Shown piece after piece: positions 25,793-33,395 of a DNA stretch of 64,000 nt (within the stretch, counting starts at the first letter, position 1; each line of letters begins with the position of its first letter). The stretch comes from VRUE01 sp963728045. Its GTDB lineage: Bacteria; Actinomycetota; Thermoleophilia; Solirubrobacterales; 70-9. The stretch covers positions 1,240,001 to 1,304,000 of the forward strand of contig CAVSIE010000002.1 in the NCBI GenBank assembly GCA_963728045.1, given 5' to 3'. Position numbers and translations under genes: made by a program. Under the pieces are notes generated by a model, which saw only the letters and a list, made by a program, of their open reading frames with translations, searched no databases and had not been told where the DNA came from.

Positions 25793-25829
25793 CTAAATAG
25801 GTATTTCCTGTCGAAGAATACCTATTTAG
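25793..25829. promoter_or_regulatory. Perfect 13-bp inverted repeat at the fic start
   Basis: CTAAATAGGTATT (25793-25805), 11-bp spacer, AATACCTATTTAG (25817-25829). It begins 1 bp before the fic ATG. Each half is itself nearly symmetric (AATA-GG/CC-TATT), suggesting two protein-binding sites. Likely operator, probably for the Fic C-terminal winged helix; a TATTTAG -10-like box is included. Confidence 0.7.
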
Positions 25830-25853
25830 CATGGCCTAAGCCCTATCCAGCGA

Positions 25854-25873
25854 CTGACAGAGCCGACGCCCGG
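25854..25873 (+). repeat. Right 20-bp direct repeat bordering the Fic unit
   Basis: Exact copy of 24713-24732. It runs into the 42-bp tRNA-Thr fragment, so here the tRNA-derived sequence is longer than in the left copy. Confidence 0.85.
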
Positions 25874-25902
25874 ACTTGAACCGGGGACCCCTTCATTACG
25901 AG
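25861..25902 (-). repeat. attL: 42-bp fragment of the tRNA-Thr 3' half
   Basis: Identical to 39984-40025, from the discriminator base through the T arm and into the anticodon loop. It marks the distal end of the integrated element: a tyrosine integrase that targets tRNA 3' ends leaves such a partial copy. Confidence 0.92.
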
Positions 25903-26031
25903 CGCGATATCTGAGCCCGACCTGGGCCGGTTAGGCACGATCTCGTCCAGTTGGATCGGTCTAGTTGGGACCGGATCTGCCGAGTCGGGGACATATTTGG
26001 GGACACGCCGGGTCCGAGCACTGCCAGCTCG
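25903..26031. promoter_or_regulatory. Left-end integrase arm region
   Basis: No gene is seen. GGGGACATATTT-GGGGACA at 25987-26005 matches the tandem GGGACATATTT repeats at 39908-39930 beside the integrase, so both are candidate arm-type integrase sites. Bases 25951-25994 also recur imperfectly at 29326-29370. Confidence 0.6.
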
Positions 26032-26262
26032 CTACAAGTTTGCGATCTGTCGGATCAGTCCGACCCCGGCGACGAGAAATCCGGTGCCGACAACATGGCT
26101 TTGCTGGAGGATCGAAATGCTTATCGCTATTCCGAGTCCGACGAAGATCACCGCAATTACCAAAGAAATCTGCCGTGCTCGCACGCTGGTGGAGAGGGCG
26201 CGCAAGTCCAGCTCACTTCGATGCTGCACGTGATCTCCGATCCATCGCGAGCGCTCGGCCAT
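26032..26262 (-). CDS. Small two-helix membrane protein
   Basis: A 76-aa protein starting MAERSRWIGDHVQHRSELDL, with a charged N-terminal half and two hydrophobic helices (ISLVIAVIFVGLGIAISISI and VVGTGFLVAGVGLI). The layout of a His/Arg-rich cytoplasmic helix then a short helical hairpin resembles the C-terminus of DUF2335 membrane proteins, but similarity is weak. It lies downstream of the AraC-type gene on the same strand. A pore or sensor role in defence is conceivable but unproven. Confidence 0.5.
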   Translation of the reverse strand: MAERSRWIGDHVQHRSELDLRALSTSVRARQISLVIAVIFVGLGIAISISILQQSHVVGTGFLVAGVGLIRQIANL

Positions 26263-26324
26263 ATAGGCCGGACGTAAGCTGGGCCGCCGCTGTCGGTCTG
26301 AGGGGCCTGCGGGTCGAGTCGGCA

Positions 26325-26951
26325 CTATGCGGCCTCAGCATCCAACGAGCGATCAAGAAATCTGCGCAGTTGAAGTTCCCACCGCTCCCGCTCTAGCTTG
26401 CGCCGGTCGCGGAGGTCGTCCCGGTAGGGCTGCTTCCGATAGTCGGGCCTGTCAATGGCAACGAGGAGAGCCTTTGCCCATTGCGCGAGCGGATGCAAAG
26501 CGTTCAGGTCGGCGAGCAACCTAATCAACTCCGCATCAATTTGAAGCCATTCGCGCCGTTGGCGGTGATAAAGCGGGGAGCCGTAGCTAGGCGGACCCTG
26601 CCTCCGCCAGTGCGACACCCGCCCTCCTAGTTTGGCGGCTCGGAGAATCTGCCTTGGGCAAAGTCCGGTTTCTTCCTTGATCATTACCGAGAGATGGTCC
26701 GGAGTGAGAGCCACTTCCGAGGCAGCGAAACGCAAGCTCTTTCCGCTGGTCAACAGCCGGAGCGCAATCCTTAGCCGTATTTTCCGGCGCAACTCTGAGA
26801 AGCAGACTCCCTCGTGTGCGAGTGCGCGCTGGAGCGTGCTGGTCGATGTCGAGGCAATCTGGGCGACATCCACGATCCCCGGTCGACCGCAAGCAAGAGC
26901 AAGACGAATGGCTTTCTCGATGTCAGCGAGATCTGGATGCGTCGCAGGCAT
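26325..26951 (-). CDS. AraC-type HTH protein
   Basis: A 208-aa protein whose N-terminal ~105 residues form an AraC double HTH: VAQIASTSTSTLQRALAHEG for the first and RFAASEVALTPDHLSVMIKEETG (in parts RFAASEVALTPD, HLSVMIKEETG) with CPRQ for the second. The C-terminal half is helical and highly charged (DRRKLERERWELQLRRFL), not a sugar-binding domain. The HTH is at the N-terminus, opposite to classical AraC. Probable regulator of the neighbouring OLD/WYL cargo; target unknown. Confidence 0.7.
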   Translation of the reverse strand: MPATHPDLADIEKAIRLALACGRPGIVDVAQIASTSTSTLQRALAHEGVCFSELRRKIRLRIALRLLTSGKSLRFAASEVALTPDHLSVMIKEETGLCPRQILRAAKLGGRVSHWRRQGPPSYGSPLYHRQRREWLQIDAELIRLLADLNALHPLAQWAKALLVAIDRPDYRKQPYRDDLRDRRKLERERWELQLRRFLDRSLDAEAA

Positions 26952-27009
26952 GCAGCCTGTCTAGCGCATCGTGTCACCCATCTTCAAGGCGGTTGCGGGG
27001 TTCCTGACG

Positions 27010-27080
27010 CCAGGATGCCTAGCCCTCGCCTGCGCTTCTCGCTTCGCCTCCGCTAGGCAGCCTGGCATAAGGCAGGCGAG
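27010..27080 (-). ncRNA. Predicted structured RNA with interleaved stems (pseudoknot-capable), 3' of the OLD gene
   Basis: Stem 1: 27010-27023 with 27052-27065 (13 of 14 pairs). Stem 2: CTCGCCTGC (27025-27033) with GCAGGCGAG (27072-27080), perfect. The order left-1, left-2, right-1, right-2 permits an H-type pseudoknot or two competing hairpins. It lies in the 137-bp gap after the OLD nuclease stop. It may simply be a terminator. Confidence 0.45.
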
Positions 27081-27088
27081 ATTCGGCA

Positions 27089-28891
27089 TCAAGTTGTCTC
27101 TACGCCGGCCATGCTTCGAAAAATTGCTACGAGGTCTGCGGGCACTTCCTCGACCTCGGTGAGGCTCTGCACCAATGCGACGAGATAGCCGGTCTTCCTG
27201 GGGGGCGCGTTGGATGAGCAGCTCCGTACCTCGTTCTCTATCGCCTTGCTGAACTTATCTGCCTGGCGCAGAGACGCGAAATGCTCCGCTGTCCACTCCT
27301 CCCCGTCATCTCGGGGCCAGTGCTCGTTTGCGGTGTGCGCCCACTGCTCATTGGCAAAGAGATCCTCAAGCTCGCGCGTGCCGACAAAATGAATCTCCTC
27401 GTCTTGAATGCCCGCTCCCCGCAGCTTGTCGGGCCGAAAAAGCTTGCGGTCGCTGGAGTCCGCATCGACCACGAGGAAGGACATAGTTCGACCGTGTTCC
27501 TTGAGGAACTTGACGACGTTGAGTGCGCCGTCGTTCCCGTTGCCCGCGATGAGAGCAATGCCTGCCGATTGGAGGCTCATTCCGGTCGATAGCCGGAAAA
27601 GAGCAGGCACCGTCTGCATCTCCGTTGGACCCTCTACTCCAAGGAATGACCGCTCATGGAGAAGCACGCTGTTTCGCAGACCCATTGCTTCCGATACTCG
27701 CCGGAGATGTAGGTCGATGCTCTCGTGGTCCGAGGCCATCAACCGTTCGATCACAGACAGATGATCGTGAAGCCGGAGATGCACGACACTCTCCATATCC
27801 ACGCGATCGATCAGATTGAGCGAATGTGTTGCGATCACCATGCGGACCCCCGACTTGGCGCACTGCTGCTGAATTAGCTCAACGAGTTCGCGCTGGTGGG
27901 CATAGTCAAGGTGCGTATCGGGCTCGTCATATCCGATTACAACCGCCCGATCCTCGGGGCCAGCAATATCTAGGAGATTTCCGGTCCACTCCCAAATAGC
28001 GAGATTTATTCGCCGACGTCGGCCAGCTCCCGAGCGATTGAGCGGGATCTCAACTCCTCCCTCCCGGGCTGCAAGCACCTCGACGCTTCGAAAACCTTCG
28101 GTGAAGGTCACTTCGGGTGCAACCGCGATCGATTCCAGCTCGGGGCAGCGGCCGACGACGTGATCGCAAAGCTCTTTAGCCCGCTCGGCGAGCTGCTGCT
28201 GCACCGCAGACTCGACCTGTCGCACGGGGCCGGTGAGCTGAGGGTCGTCTAGTAGATCCTTAAAGGCGGTCTTTAGAGCGGCGTGGATCTGTCTCTCGGG
28301 ATCGGGCTCGTCCGTTGAGGAGAAAAGCATCATTCGAGGCAGTCGGGAAATCAGCTCTGGCGGGGCAGTAACCCAAGCCTCTTCGTGGGGAAGGGTGGCC
28401 GCGTGGCCCTCTAGGGGCTCAAGCCAGGCCGCCTTGGTATTTCGCGGCCCCGTAGGAGCTATGCCTGTGGCTTCAGCCAAGTTCCGCAAGTCGGCGAGTT
28501 TTTGATCTCCGAGGCTTCGGAAGCGCTCATCGGATGGCGCCACTTGTTGTAGCTCGTAGCGTGCCTCGCCGTCTACTTCCGCTACCCGACGAACAAGAAC
28601 CACGCTCTCCAGGCCGAGGTTCTCAGTGTCATGGTCGTCAAGGACGAATCTGCCAGTAACCTCGATACGCTCGTGTCTCAGCGGGTCGGCGCCATCCTCG
28701 TTGGGTCCAACCATCGTGTGATCGTCAAGCGTTGGCTTTGGTCCGCCGAGTAGGAAGGCAAGCGCATAGAGGGCCGTGCTCTTTCCACCATCGTTAGCGC
28801 CGGTGATGATGGTCGGCCGTCGAATGGGCACATCCGGAACATCGGCCAAAGACCGCATCCCGACGACCGAGAAGGACTCAAGCTCGATCAA
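27089..28891 (-). CDS. OLD-family ATPase-TOPRIM nuclease
   Basis: A 600-aa protein. N-terminal SMC/ABC-type ATPase: Walker A GANDGGKST (31-39), signature-like NRSGAGRRRR (285-294), Walker B VVIGYDEPDTHL (317-328) and H-loop ATHS (354-357). C-terminal TOPRIM: Glu420 in LGVEGPTEM, GNGN at 450-453, and the DxD at Asp476/Asp478 in VVDADSSD. OLD nucleases cleave DNA and act in phage defence, alone or with partners as in Gabija (GajA). No UvrD-like GajB is nearby; instead a WYL-like gene precedes it by 3 bp. Confidence 0.88.
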   Translation of the reverse strand: MIELESFSVVGMRSLADVPDVPIRRPTIITGANDGGKSTALYALAFLLGGPKPTLDDHTMVGPNEDGADPLRHERIEVTGRFVLDDHDTENLGLESVVLVRRVAEVDGEARYELQQVAPSDERFRSLGDQKLADLRNLAEATGIAPTGPRNTKAAWLEPLEGHAATLPHEEAWVTAPPELISRLPRMMLFSSTDEPDPERQIHAALKTAFKDLLDDPQLTGPVRQVESAVQQQLAERAKELCDHVVGRCPELESIAVAPEVTFTEGFRSVEVLAAREGGVEIPLNRSGAGRRRRINLAIWEWTGNLLDIAGPEDRAVVIGYDEPDTHLDYAHQRELVELIQQQCAKSGVRMVIATHSLNLIDRVDMESVVHLRLHDHLSVIERLMASDHESIDLHLRRVSEAMGLRNSVLLHERSFLGVEGPTEMQTVPALFRLSTGMSLQSAGIALIAGNGNDGALNVVKFLKEHGRTMSFLVVDADSSDRKLFRPDKLRGAGIQDEEIHFVGTRELEDLFANEQWAHTANEHWPRDDGEEWTAEHFASLRQADKFSKAIENEVRSCSSNAPPRKTGYLVALVQSLTEVEEVPADLVAIFRSMAGVETT

Positions 28892-28894
28892 ACG

Positions 28895-29206
28895 CTAGAC
28901 GTGTGCGAGGAGGCCGTTCGAGTACTTCGGTGATCCGAGATTTAGACCGGGGGCAGTTGCAAACTCTCCATCCAGTACTTCAACCTGTGCGATCTTCGCA
29001 AGGTCAAATGGGCGCCAGTCCGGAAGTGGTCCACCAGAAGAAGTGGGGCCATCAAGTTGGTAGCTGTCAACGCAGATCTTTCCCGTCGAGGTGCGATAGA
29101 GCACGTGGGGATGAACTGTCCTAGGAGCGCTTCCGTCGGTGTCGTAGTAGAGCGACACGGGGGACCTTGCCGCTATCGCGTCTCGGATGATCTGTTCGAT
29201 GTCCAT
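28895..29206 (-). CDS. WYL-like small protein, partner of the OLD nuclease
   Basis: A 103-aa protein with the WYL-domain pattern: SPVSLYYDTDGSAPRTVHPHVLY, a middle KICVDSYQLDGPTSSGG and DWRPFDLAKIAQVEVLD. It has no HTH, so it is a stand-alone ligand- or nucleic-acid-sensing domain. WYL proteins regulate CRISPR and other defence loci. It ends 3 bp before the OLD start, implying one transcript and probably direct functional partnership. Confidence 0.7.
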   Translation of the reverse strand: MDIEQIIRDAIAARSPVSLYYDTDGSAPRTVHPHVLYRTSTGKICVDSYQLDGPTSSGGPLPDWRPFDLAKIAQVEVLDGEFATAPGLNLGSPKYSNGLLAHV

Positions 29207-29403
29207 AAGCGCATAAGTCTAGGGCAATAAAATTCAGGGAGTCTCGATGTAGGATCGATGGCGTATCTAATGACCCGGCTACGCGGCTAGCGCCTCTTGA
29301 GTTGCCCGCTGAGCGCTCGACGACGTTGGATCGGTCTGGTTTGGGGTCAGATCTGCCGAGATGGGGACATGATCCCGTGCGAACGATGCGCTATCGCGAT
29401 AGG
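29207..29403. other. Intergenic segment with a degenerate copy of the element's left end
   Basis: No gene is seen. 29326-29370 is about 80% identical to 25951-25994, including GATCTGCCGAG and GGGGACAT. It separates the WYL/OLD operon from the 749-aa gene and may be a scar of an earlier insertion. No tRNA fragment accompanies this copy. Confidence 0.6.
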
Positions 29404-31653
29404 TCAAGCCGCTGCTGTATCGCCGCCGCTTTCTATCTGAATCGGAGCATGTGGTGGCCAGACAACGCCCTGCGCCTCCGCCCAAGCGATGATGCTGTCG
29501 AGGCTGCGCCCTAGCCGAGTCAACTCTCTGCCCTTGCTGCTAATCACGCGATAGGTCAGCGCAATCGCGCGCTCGAACCGCTGCGCCAGCTTCGCCAAAT
29601 CCGGGTCATCTGATGTCCCGCGGGAAAGGGCAAATTCGCGGACAGCCTCGAAACGCACCCGCATTCGAGCAAAGACATCTTGATGCAACCCTTGTTCGAT
29701 CACGTCGATCATGGCGGTTACGCAGACGACCTTGGCCTGCACGGCCAGGCTTTCGCGCATGGCCTCCTTCTCATCGCGGCCAGTGCGTCCTGCGGAACTG
29801 CAAAGCGCCCGGATGAGTGCGAGGTCTTTGTCGTCCTCGGCATCCCTCGCGGCTTGCATCTCATCACCAGGAACATCCAGAAGCGTTACGCCGGACTCGG
29901 CATCGATGACTCTGTAGGAGTCAGCCGGTGGGATGACGGCGGAAAGCCCTCCGAGAGCCGTCATCAGCGGAGTCAGATCCGATGTGTCCGCGTTGCGTAC
30001 CCTGACGGTTGCTCCCTTGTCCTCAAGCAGGATCCCCGGATAGCCGCTTGCCGAAAATATTGTTTCCGCGAGCATTGCGGTCAGACCAGGAGCTTTGCCA
30101 GAGAGAAGCCATTCTGGGGGCTCAAGGTCAAAACCCTCCGCAACGATCATGCAGCAGAAGCCGGCATCCAGGCCTACGGCTGTCCCGACCAGGTAGTCCA
30201 CTCTTTGTTGTAGATCGTCCAGGGTCCACCGCTGACCAGTATCGAAATCCTCAATTTCAAAGGCCTCCTCGTCCCATCGGTACTGGGCGTGCGCAGAGGC
30301 GTTCCGCAAGTCAGTGTCAAGTGCTGCTCCCACTAGTCGAGCCAGGTCCCCCTCTGACGCATCTAGCCGCTGCTTGAGCGGTCCCAGCGTGGGCAAGCGC
30401 TCATCATTCGAAACCGTCTCACCTTCAGCGATCGCCTGCAAGTCGAGGACGGCGCGGCCGTATGCCTTGTAGGAAGACTCGGAAAGTTCTTGATAGGCGT
30501 GCATCACTTCGCGAAGCGCCAGGTCCTCATCGATGCCTTCGACCTTGTCGGCTAGGTACATCTGCCGCATTCCCTTATAGATGCGGGACGCAGCGGCAAA
30601 CAACCGGGGGCCTTCGTTGGTGCTTCGCTTGACAATTGCCCGAACCTGATCAGCATCGCGATCCATTGCGGCTTCCGTGAGGGCAGTCATTCCTCTTGCA
30701 GCGCGATGCCCGATCAAGGGCCGATCCAGCGTGCCCAGCATCACCGCGGGCAGGATGAGTGCTACCGCTGCACCCTCTGAGAGGGATTCGGTGGGAACGA
30801 GATGTGAGAAGTATGCGCGGGCGCGTTCAGCCAAAGATTGGAACAGTGTTCCCTCACCCACAAAGGCTCCGAAGACCTTGCCCGTATCAATAAAGCCGAA
30901 CTCATCGGTGTAATTCCCAGGCTTATCGAGCACTAGGCTTACGCGAGCGTCCACATCAGGTTGTGCGTACTGCTCAAGTCGCTCGAAGAGCTCGTCGGTC
31001 GGAAAGTTGAAAGAGTCAAGCGCCGCCTGCATCAAACGATTGGCCTCCTTAGCCTCTTCGATTGTTCCGGCCGTGACGGTCTCAATTAGCCTGGCGATAA
31101 CATCGCTCCCTAGCTTGCTGACCTCGATTCCCATGTCCTGCAGCTCGGATGCGGGCTCTTGCGGCGCGAAGCTTGCTAGCTCTTCAGCAATATTTGTCAG
31201 CTCTCGGATTTCGTCTACGGAAGCCGCGACGGCTTGACGAACCTCGGTTCCTATCGCCTGTGGATCATTCATGTTGAGTGCGGCCAGATCGTGACAGGCA
31301 GAAATGACTTGCTGAATGCGCCCTAGGACCTCAGTGTCCTGCAGGCAAGCCACGAACTGATCGTTTGAGAGTGGGATCGTCGCCTCGAATGGACGCTCAA
31401 AGCGCTTGCGAAGTACTTGCGCCTCCTCGGCAAAGGGCTCCAAGGCTCTCCGCCTGGCTTGAGCCGCCTCTGAAATTTCGTCGGTAGCTGGTACCTCGGC
31501 GCCGCATGTAGGACACGACCCCGGTTCCGCAACCGTGTCGCACTCAGGACAAGCCGCGGCTGCCATCTCCAAAACAAAGGCGAAGACATCGTCGTCATCG
31601 TCCTCGGCGGAGCCTGTTGTCTTCGCAGATACGCCTTGCTCGCCGGGAGCCAT
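29404..31653 (-). CDS. Unrecognised 749-aa protein with N-terminal zinc ribbon and HEPN-like Rx4H motif
   Basis: I do not recognise the whole protein. The acidic N-terminus is followed by a zinc ribbon C35-PE-C38 ... C47-PT-C50. Residues ~60-400 are mostly helical without a known motif. At 450-455 R-NASA-H in DLRNASAHAQYRWDEE matches the Rx4-6H active site of HEPN RNases, in its usual helix-end context, followed by a helical half to ~500. HEPN proteins are common toxin/effector RNases. It has no obvious antitoxin neighbour and sits beside the OLD/WYL genes in the mobile element, suggesting defence. No transmembrane helix or signal peptide is clear. Confidence 0.65.
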   Translation of the reverse strand: MAPGEQGVSAKTTGSAEDDDDDVFAFVLEMAAAACPECDTVAEPGSCPTCGAEVPATDEISEAAQARRRALEPFAEEAQVLRKRFERPFEATIPLSNDQFVACLQDTEVLGRIQQVISACHDLAALNMNDPQAIGTEVRQAVAASVDEIRELTNIAEELASFAPQEPASELQDMGIEVSKLGSDVIARLIETVTAGTIEEAKEANRLMQAALDSFNFPTDELFERLEQYAQPDVDARVSLVLDKPGNYTDEFGFIDTGKVFGAFVGEGTLFQSLAERARAYFSHLVPTESLSEGAAVALILPAVMLGTLDRPLIGHRAARGMTALTEAAMDRDADQVRAIVKRSTNEGPRLFAAASRIYKGMRQMYLADKVEGIDEDLALREVMHAYQELSESSYKAYGRAVLDLQAIAEGETVSNDERLPTLGPLKQRLDASEGDLARLVGAALDTDLRNASAHAQYRWDEEAFEIEDFDTGQRWTLDDLQQRVDYLVGTAVGLDAGFCCMIVAEGFDLEPPEWLLSGKAPGLTAMLAETIFSASGYPGILLEDKGATVRVRNADTSDLTPLMTALGGLSAVIPPADSYRVIDAESGVTLLDVPGDEMQAARDAEDDKDLALIRALCSSAGRTGRDEKEAMRESLAVQAKVVCVTAMIDVIEQGLHQDVFARMRVRFEAVREFALSRGTSDDPDLAKLAQRFERAIALTYRVISSKGRELTRLGRSLDSIIAWAEAQGVVWPPHAPIQIESGGDTAAA

Positions 31654-31746
31654 GCTTCGAAGCTAGCGATTGAGGCGGCGTTTGCTCTTCTCTCTCGCGA
31701 CGAAATTTTGCGTACCCGGATGGCTGCGGCGCCTCAGACTTATCGC

Positions 31747-31974
31747 CTATCGCTGAAACGGCACTTGCTTCGCCGGAACGCTGCCGGCGTAGGTGTGTCC
31801 TTCAACCCAGATACCGAGATCTTTTCGGGTAAAGCGCAGGGTTCGTCCAATCTTGACGTGGGGCAATCCCCGCGAGCGAACCAGCTCGTACAGCGTGCTG
31901 CGCGGCACCCGGAGGAGCCGCGCCGCCTCGTTGGTATCCAGCAAGGGCTCAGTGAGCAGCGGGGCATCGGCCAT
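31747..31974 (-). CDS. Excisionase-like HTH DNA-binding protein
   Basis: A 75-aa MerR-superfamily single-domain protein: LLDTNEAARLLRVPRSTLYELVRSRGLPHVKIGRTLRF is the excisionase/HTH_17 pattern (split at RSTLY). It probably acts as the recombination directionality factor for the integrase at 38729-39886, or as a regulator. It is last in a four-gene minus-strand cluster with two XRE proteins; the start MADAPLLTEP matches the domain edge. Confidence 0.8.
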   Translation of the reverse strand: MADAPLLTEPLLDTNEAARLLRVPRSTLYELVRSRGLPHVKIGRTLRFTRKDLGIWVEGHTYAGSVPAKQVPFQR

Positions 31975-32032
31975 TGGTCTCTGCCCCTGTTGTCCAACGA
32001 GAAGGCGATTTGCCCCGCCTTCCTGGGATTTC

Positions 32033-32320
32033 TTAACAATCGCCCGGCGGGGCAGAGCCCTCCTCGTGATCGAACGTGTACTGCCCAAGGCGCGTGCCAC
32101 CGGGGTCCCAATCCATCCCGACGAGCAATTCGCCAGGCGGGACTTCCAGCGAGCCCGCGAGTTTGATCAGCGTGTCCACGCGGCACACCCGTTCGCCGCG
32201 CTCGATCTGACCGACGGCCGTGCGATGAAGCGAGGCCATAACTGCCAGCTCTTCTTGCGAGAGCTTGGCTCGCCTACGGCAGTAGGCGAGGTTCGCACCG
32301 AGCTGGTTCGCGACTGCCAT
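32033..32320 (-). CDS. XRE family HTH regulator (paralog 2)
   Basis: A 95-aa single-domain Cro/CI-type repressor with HTH around LSQEELAVMASLHRTAVGQIERGER. It is clearly a paralog of the next upstream gene (LSQEEVSLRASVHRTEVSQLERG), and its start codon overlaps that gene's stop by 1 bp. Tandem duplicated repressors suggest a lysogeny-like switch controlling the element. Confidence 0.85.
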   Translation of the reverse strand: MAVANQLGANLAYCRRRAKLSQEELAVMASLHRTAVGQIERGERVCRVDTLIKLAGSLEVPPGELLVGMDWDPGGTRLGQYTFDHEEGSAPPGDC

Positions 32321-32595
32321 CAGCGCTCGTCCTCTCCCTCCATCGCGAAGCCTCCCGGTCGGTAGTGGCCGGAGTTCCAGACGATCCCAGCGAGCAGATC
32401 GTCGGATGAGACTTCGAGCGCGTCTCGGAGCTTGACCAGCGTGTCGATGCGGGCGATTCGCAGTCCTCGCTCCAGCTGGCTTACCTCGGTCCGGTGGACC
32501 GAGGCCCGAAGGCTGACCTCCTCCTGGGAGAGGTCCGCCATCTTGCGGCAGCGCACCAGGTTGTCCCCGAAACGGGCGGCGATGTCAACGAACAT
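32320..32595 (-). CDS. XRE family HTH regulator (paralog 1)
   Basis: A 91-aa Cro/CI-type protein starting MFVDIAARFGDNLVRCRKMA, with HTH LSQEEVSLRASVHRTEVSQLERG. It overlaps the upstream 120-aa gene by 11 bp and the downstream paralog by 1 bp. The longer in-frame start (32643) adds only low-complexity residues. It probably regulates the divergent promoter near 33080-33130. Confidence 0.83.
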   Translation of the reverse strand: MFVDIAARFGDNLVRCRKMADLSQEEVSLRASVHRTEVSQLERGLRIARIDTLVKLRDALEVSSDDLLAGIVWNSGHYRPGGFAMEGEDER

Positions 32596-32947
32596 CACTC
32601 TCGCCCCCTGCGAGCTGGTCGAGCAAGCTGTGCAGCGCCTCATGCTCGGCTATCACCCGCTCGTACTCGTTCTCTCGGTCGTATATCTCCGCGAGGTCAC
32701 GGAGCACGTCACGCACGTCTCGGTCGGGAACGATGGAGCCGCTGCCGAGCGCAGTCAGCAACTTCTCGTAGACGACCTCTTCCCGATGCAAGCGCCGCGG
32801 CTCTTTGAGCTGCTTGGGGTACTGAGCCAGCTCTTCTCGAATCCCGTTGCGGGCAATCTCGAAGAGGTCGCGCAGGAACTTACGGTGCTTGGCAGGGATC
32901 GTGAGGGCGACGGCATCGCCGTCCGCCGTAGGGTTATTGCAGGACAT
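32585..32947 (-). CDS. Hypothetical helical protein upstream of the XRE pair
   Basis: A 120-aa protein starting MSCNNPTADGDAVALTIPAK, then mostly charged helices (FLRDLFEIARNGIREELAQYPKQL and DVLRDLAEIYDRENEYERVI). No known domain is recognised. Coupled by overlap to the XRE genes, which suggests a regulatory or antitoxin-like partner. The start is uncertain; an ATG at 33076 would add a Gly/Pro-rich leader. Confidence 0.6.
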   Translation of the reverse strand: MSCNNPTADGDAVALTIPAKHRKFLRDLFEIARNGIREELAQYPKQLKEPRRLHREEVVYEKLLTALGSGSIVPDRDVRDVLRDLAEIYDRENEYERVIAEHEALHSLLDQLAGGESDVR

Positions 32948-33137
32948 GAGGAGCTTTGCCTCCTTGTGTCTCAGGCGGCCCGTCGTGTTCACCCACGGCG
33001 GGTCGCCGCTGTCTGGAGCCGGTATGCCGCTACCGTTCCCGTGCGGCGGGGCGAGTGACCCTTGACCCGTCGCCACGGGGCCGGTGTTCCAGCACGCGGC
33101 CCCACTTATGTTTAGGCCGCGAGTCTAGCAGGAATAT

Positions 33138-33395
33138 ATGGCGAACCGTAAACGCAAGATTGCCCACCGAGACCTGCCTCAGCCTGCACTTGGGAAGGCG
33201 ATCCGGAAGCTCCGCGAGGAGCGGGGCCACACCTTGAAGACCCTCGCGCCGAAGGCCGGCGTCACCTGGGGCACGCTCGGCGTGATCGAGCGCGGCGAAG
33301 CCAACCCAACCTGGGGAACCGTTCGTGGGATCGCGGCAGCGATTGGCGTATCGGTCTCGGAGCTGGCAAAGCTGGCCGAGAAATTCGAACGATAG
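33138..33395 (+). CDS. XRE family HTH regulator
   Basis: An 85-aa Cro/CI-type protein: ALGKAIRKLREERGHTLKTLAPKAGVTWGTLGVIERGEANPTWGTV (in parts) contains the HTH. AGGAATAT provides the ribosome site. It is divergent from the 120-aa/XRE/excisionase cluster, giving the element a two-sided repressor switch, and lies upstream of the relaxase. Confidence 0.87.
   Translation: MANRKRKIAHRDLPQPALGKAIRKLREERGHTLKTLAPKAGVTWGTLGVIERGEANPTWGTVRGIAAAIGVSVSELAKLAEKFER

Noticed and set aside
25951..26277. Plus-strand reading frame at the left end of the element
   Set aside because: It overlaps integrase arm-like repeats and the better supported membrane-protein gene on the minus strand, and its residue content has no protein-like pattern.
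27089..29206. Gabija or PARIS defence system
   Set aside because: No UvrD-like helicase accompanies the OLD protein and ATPase and TOPRIM are fused, so neither named system fits.
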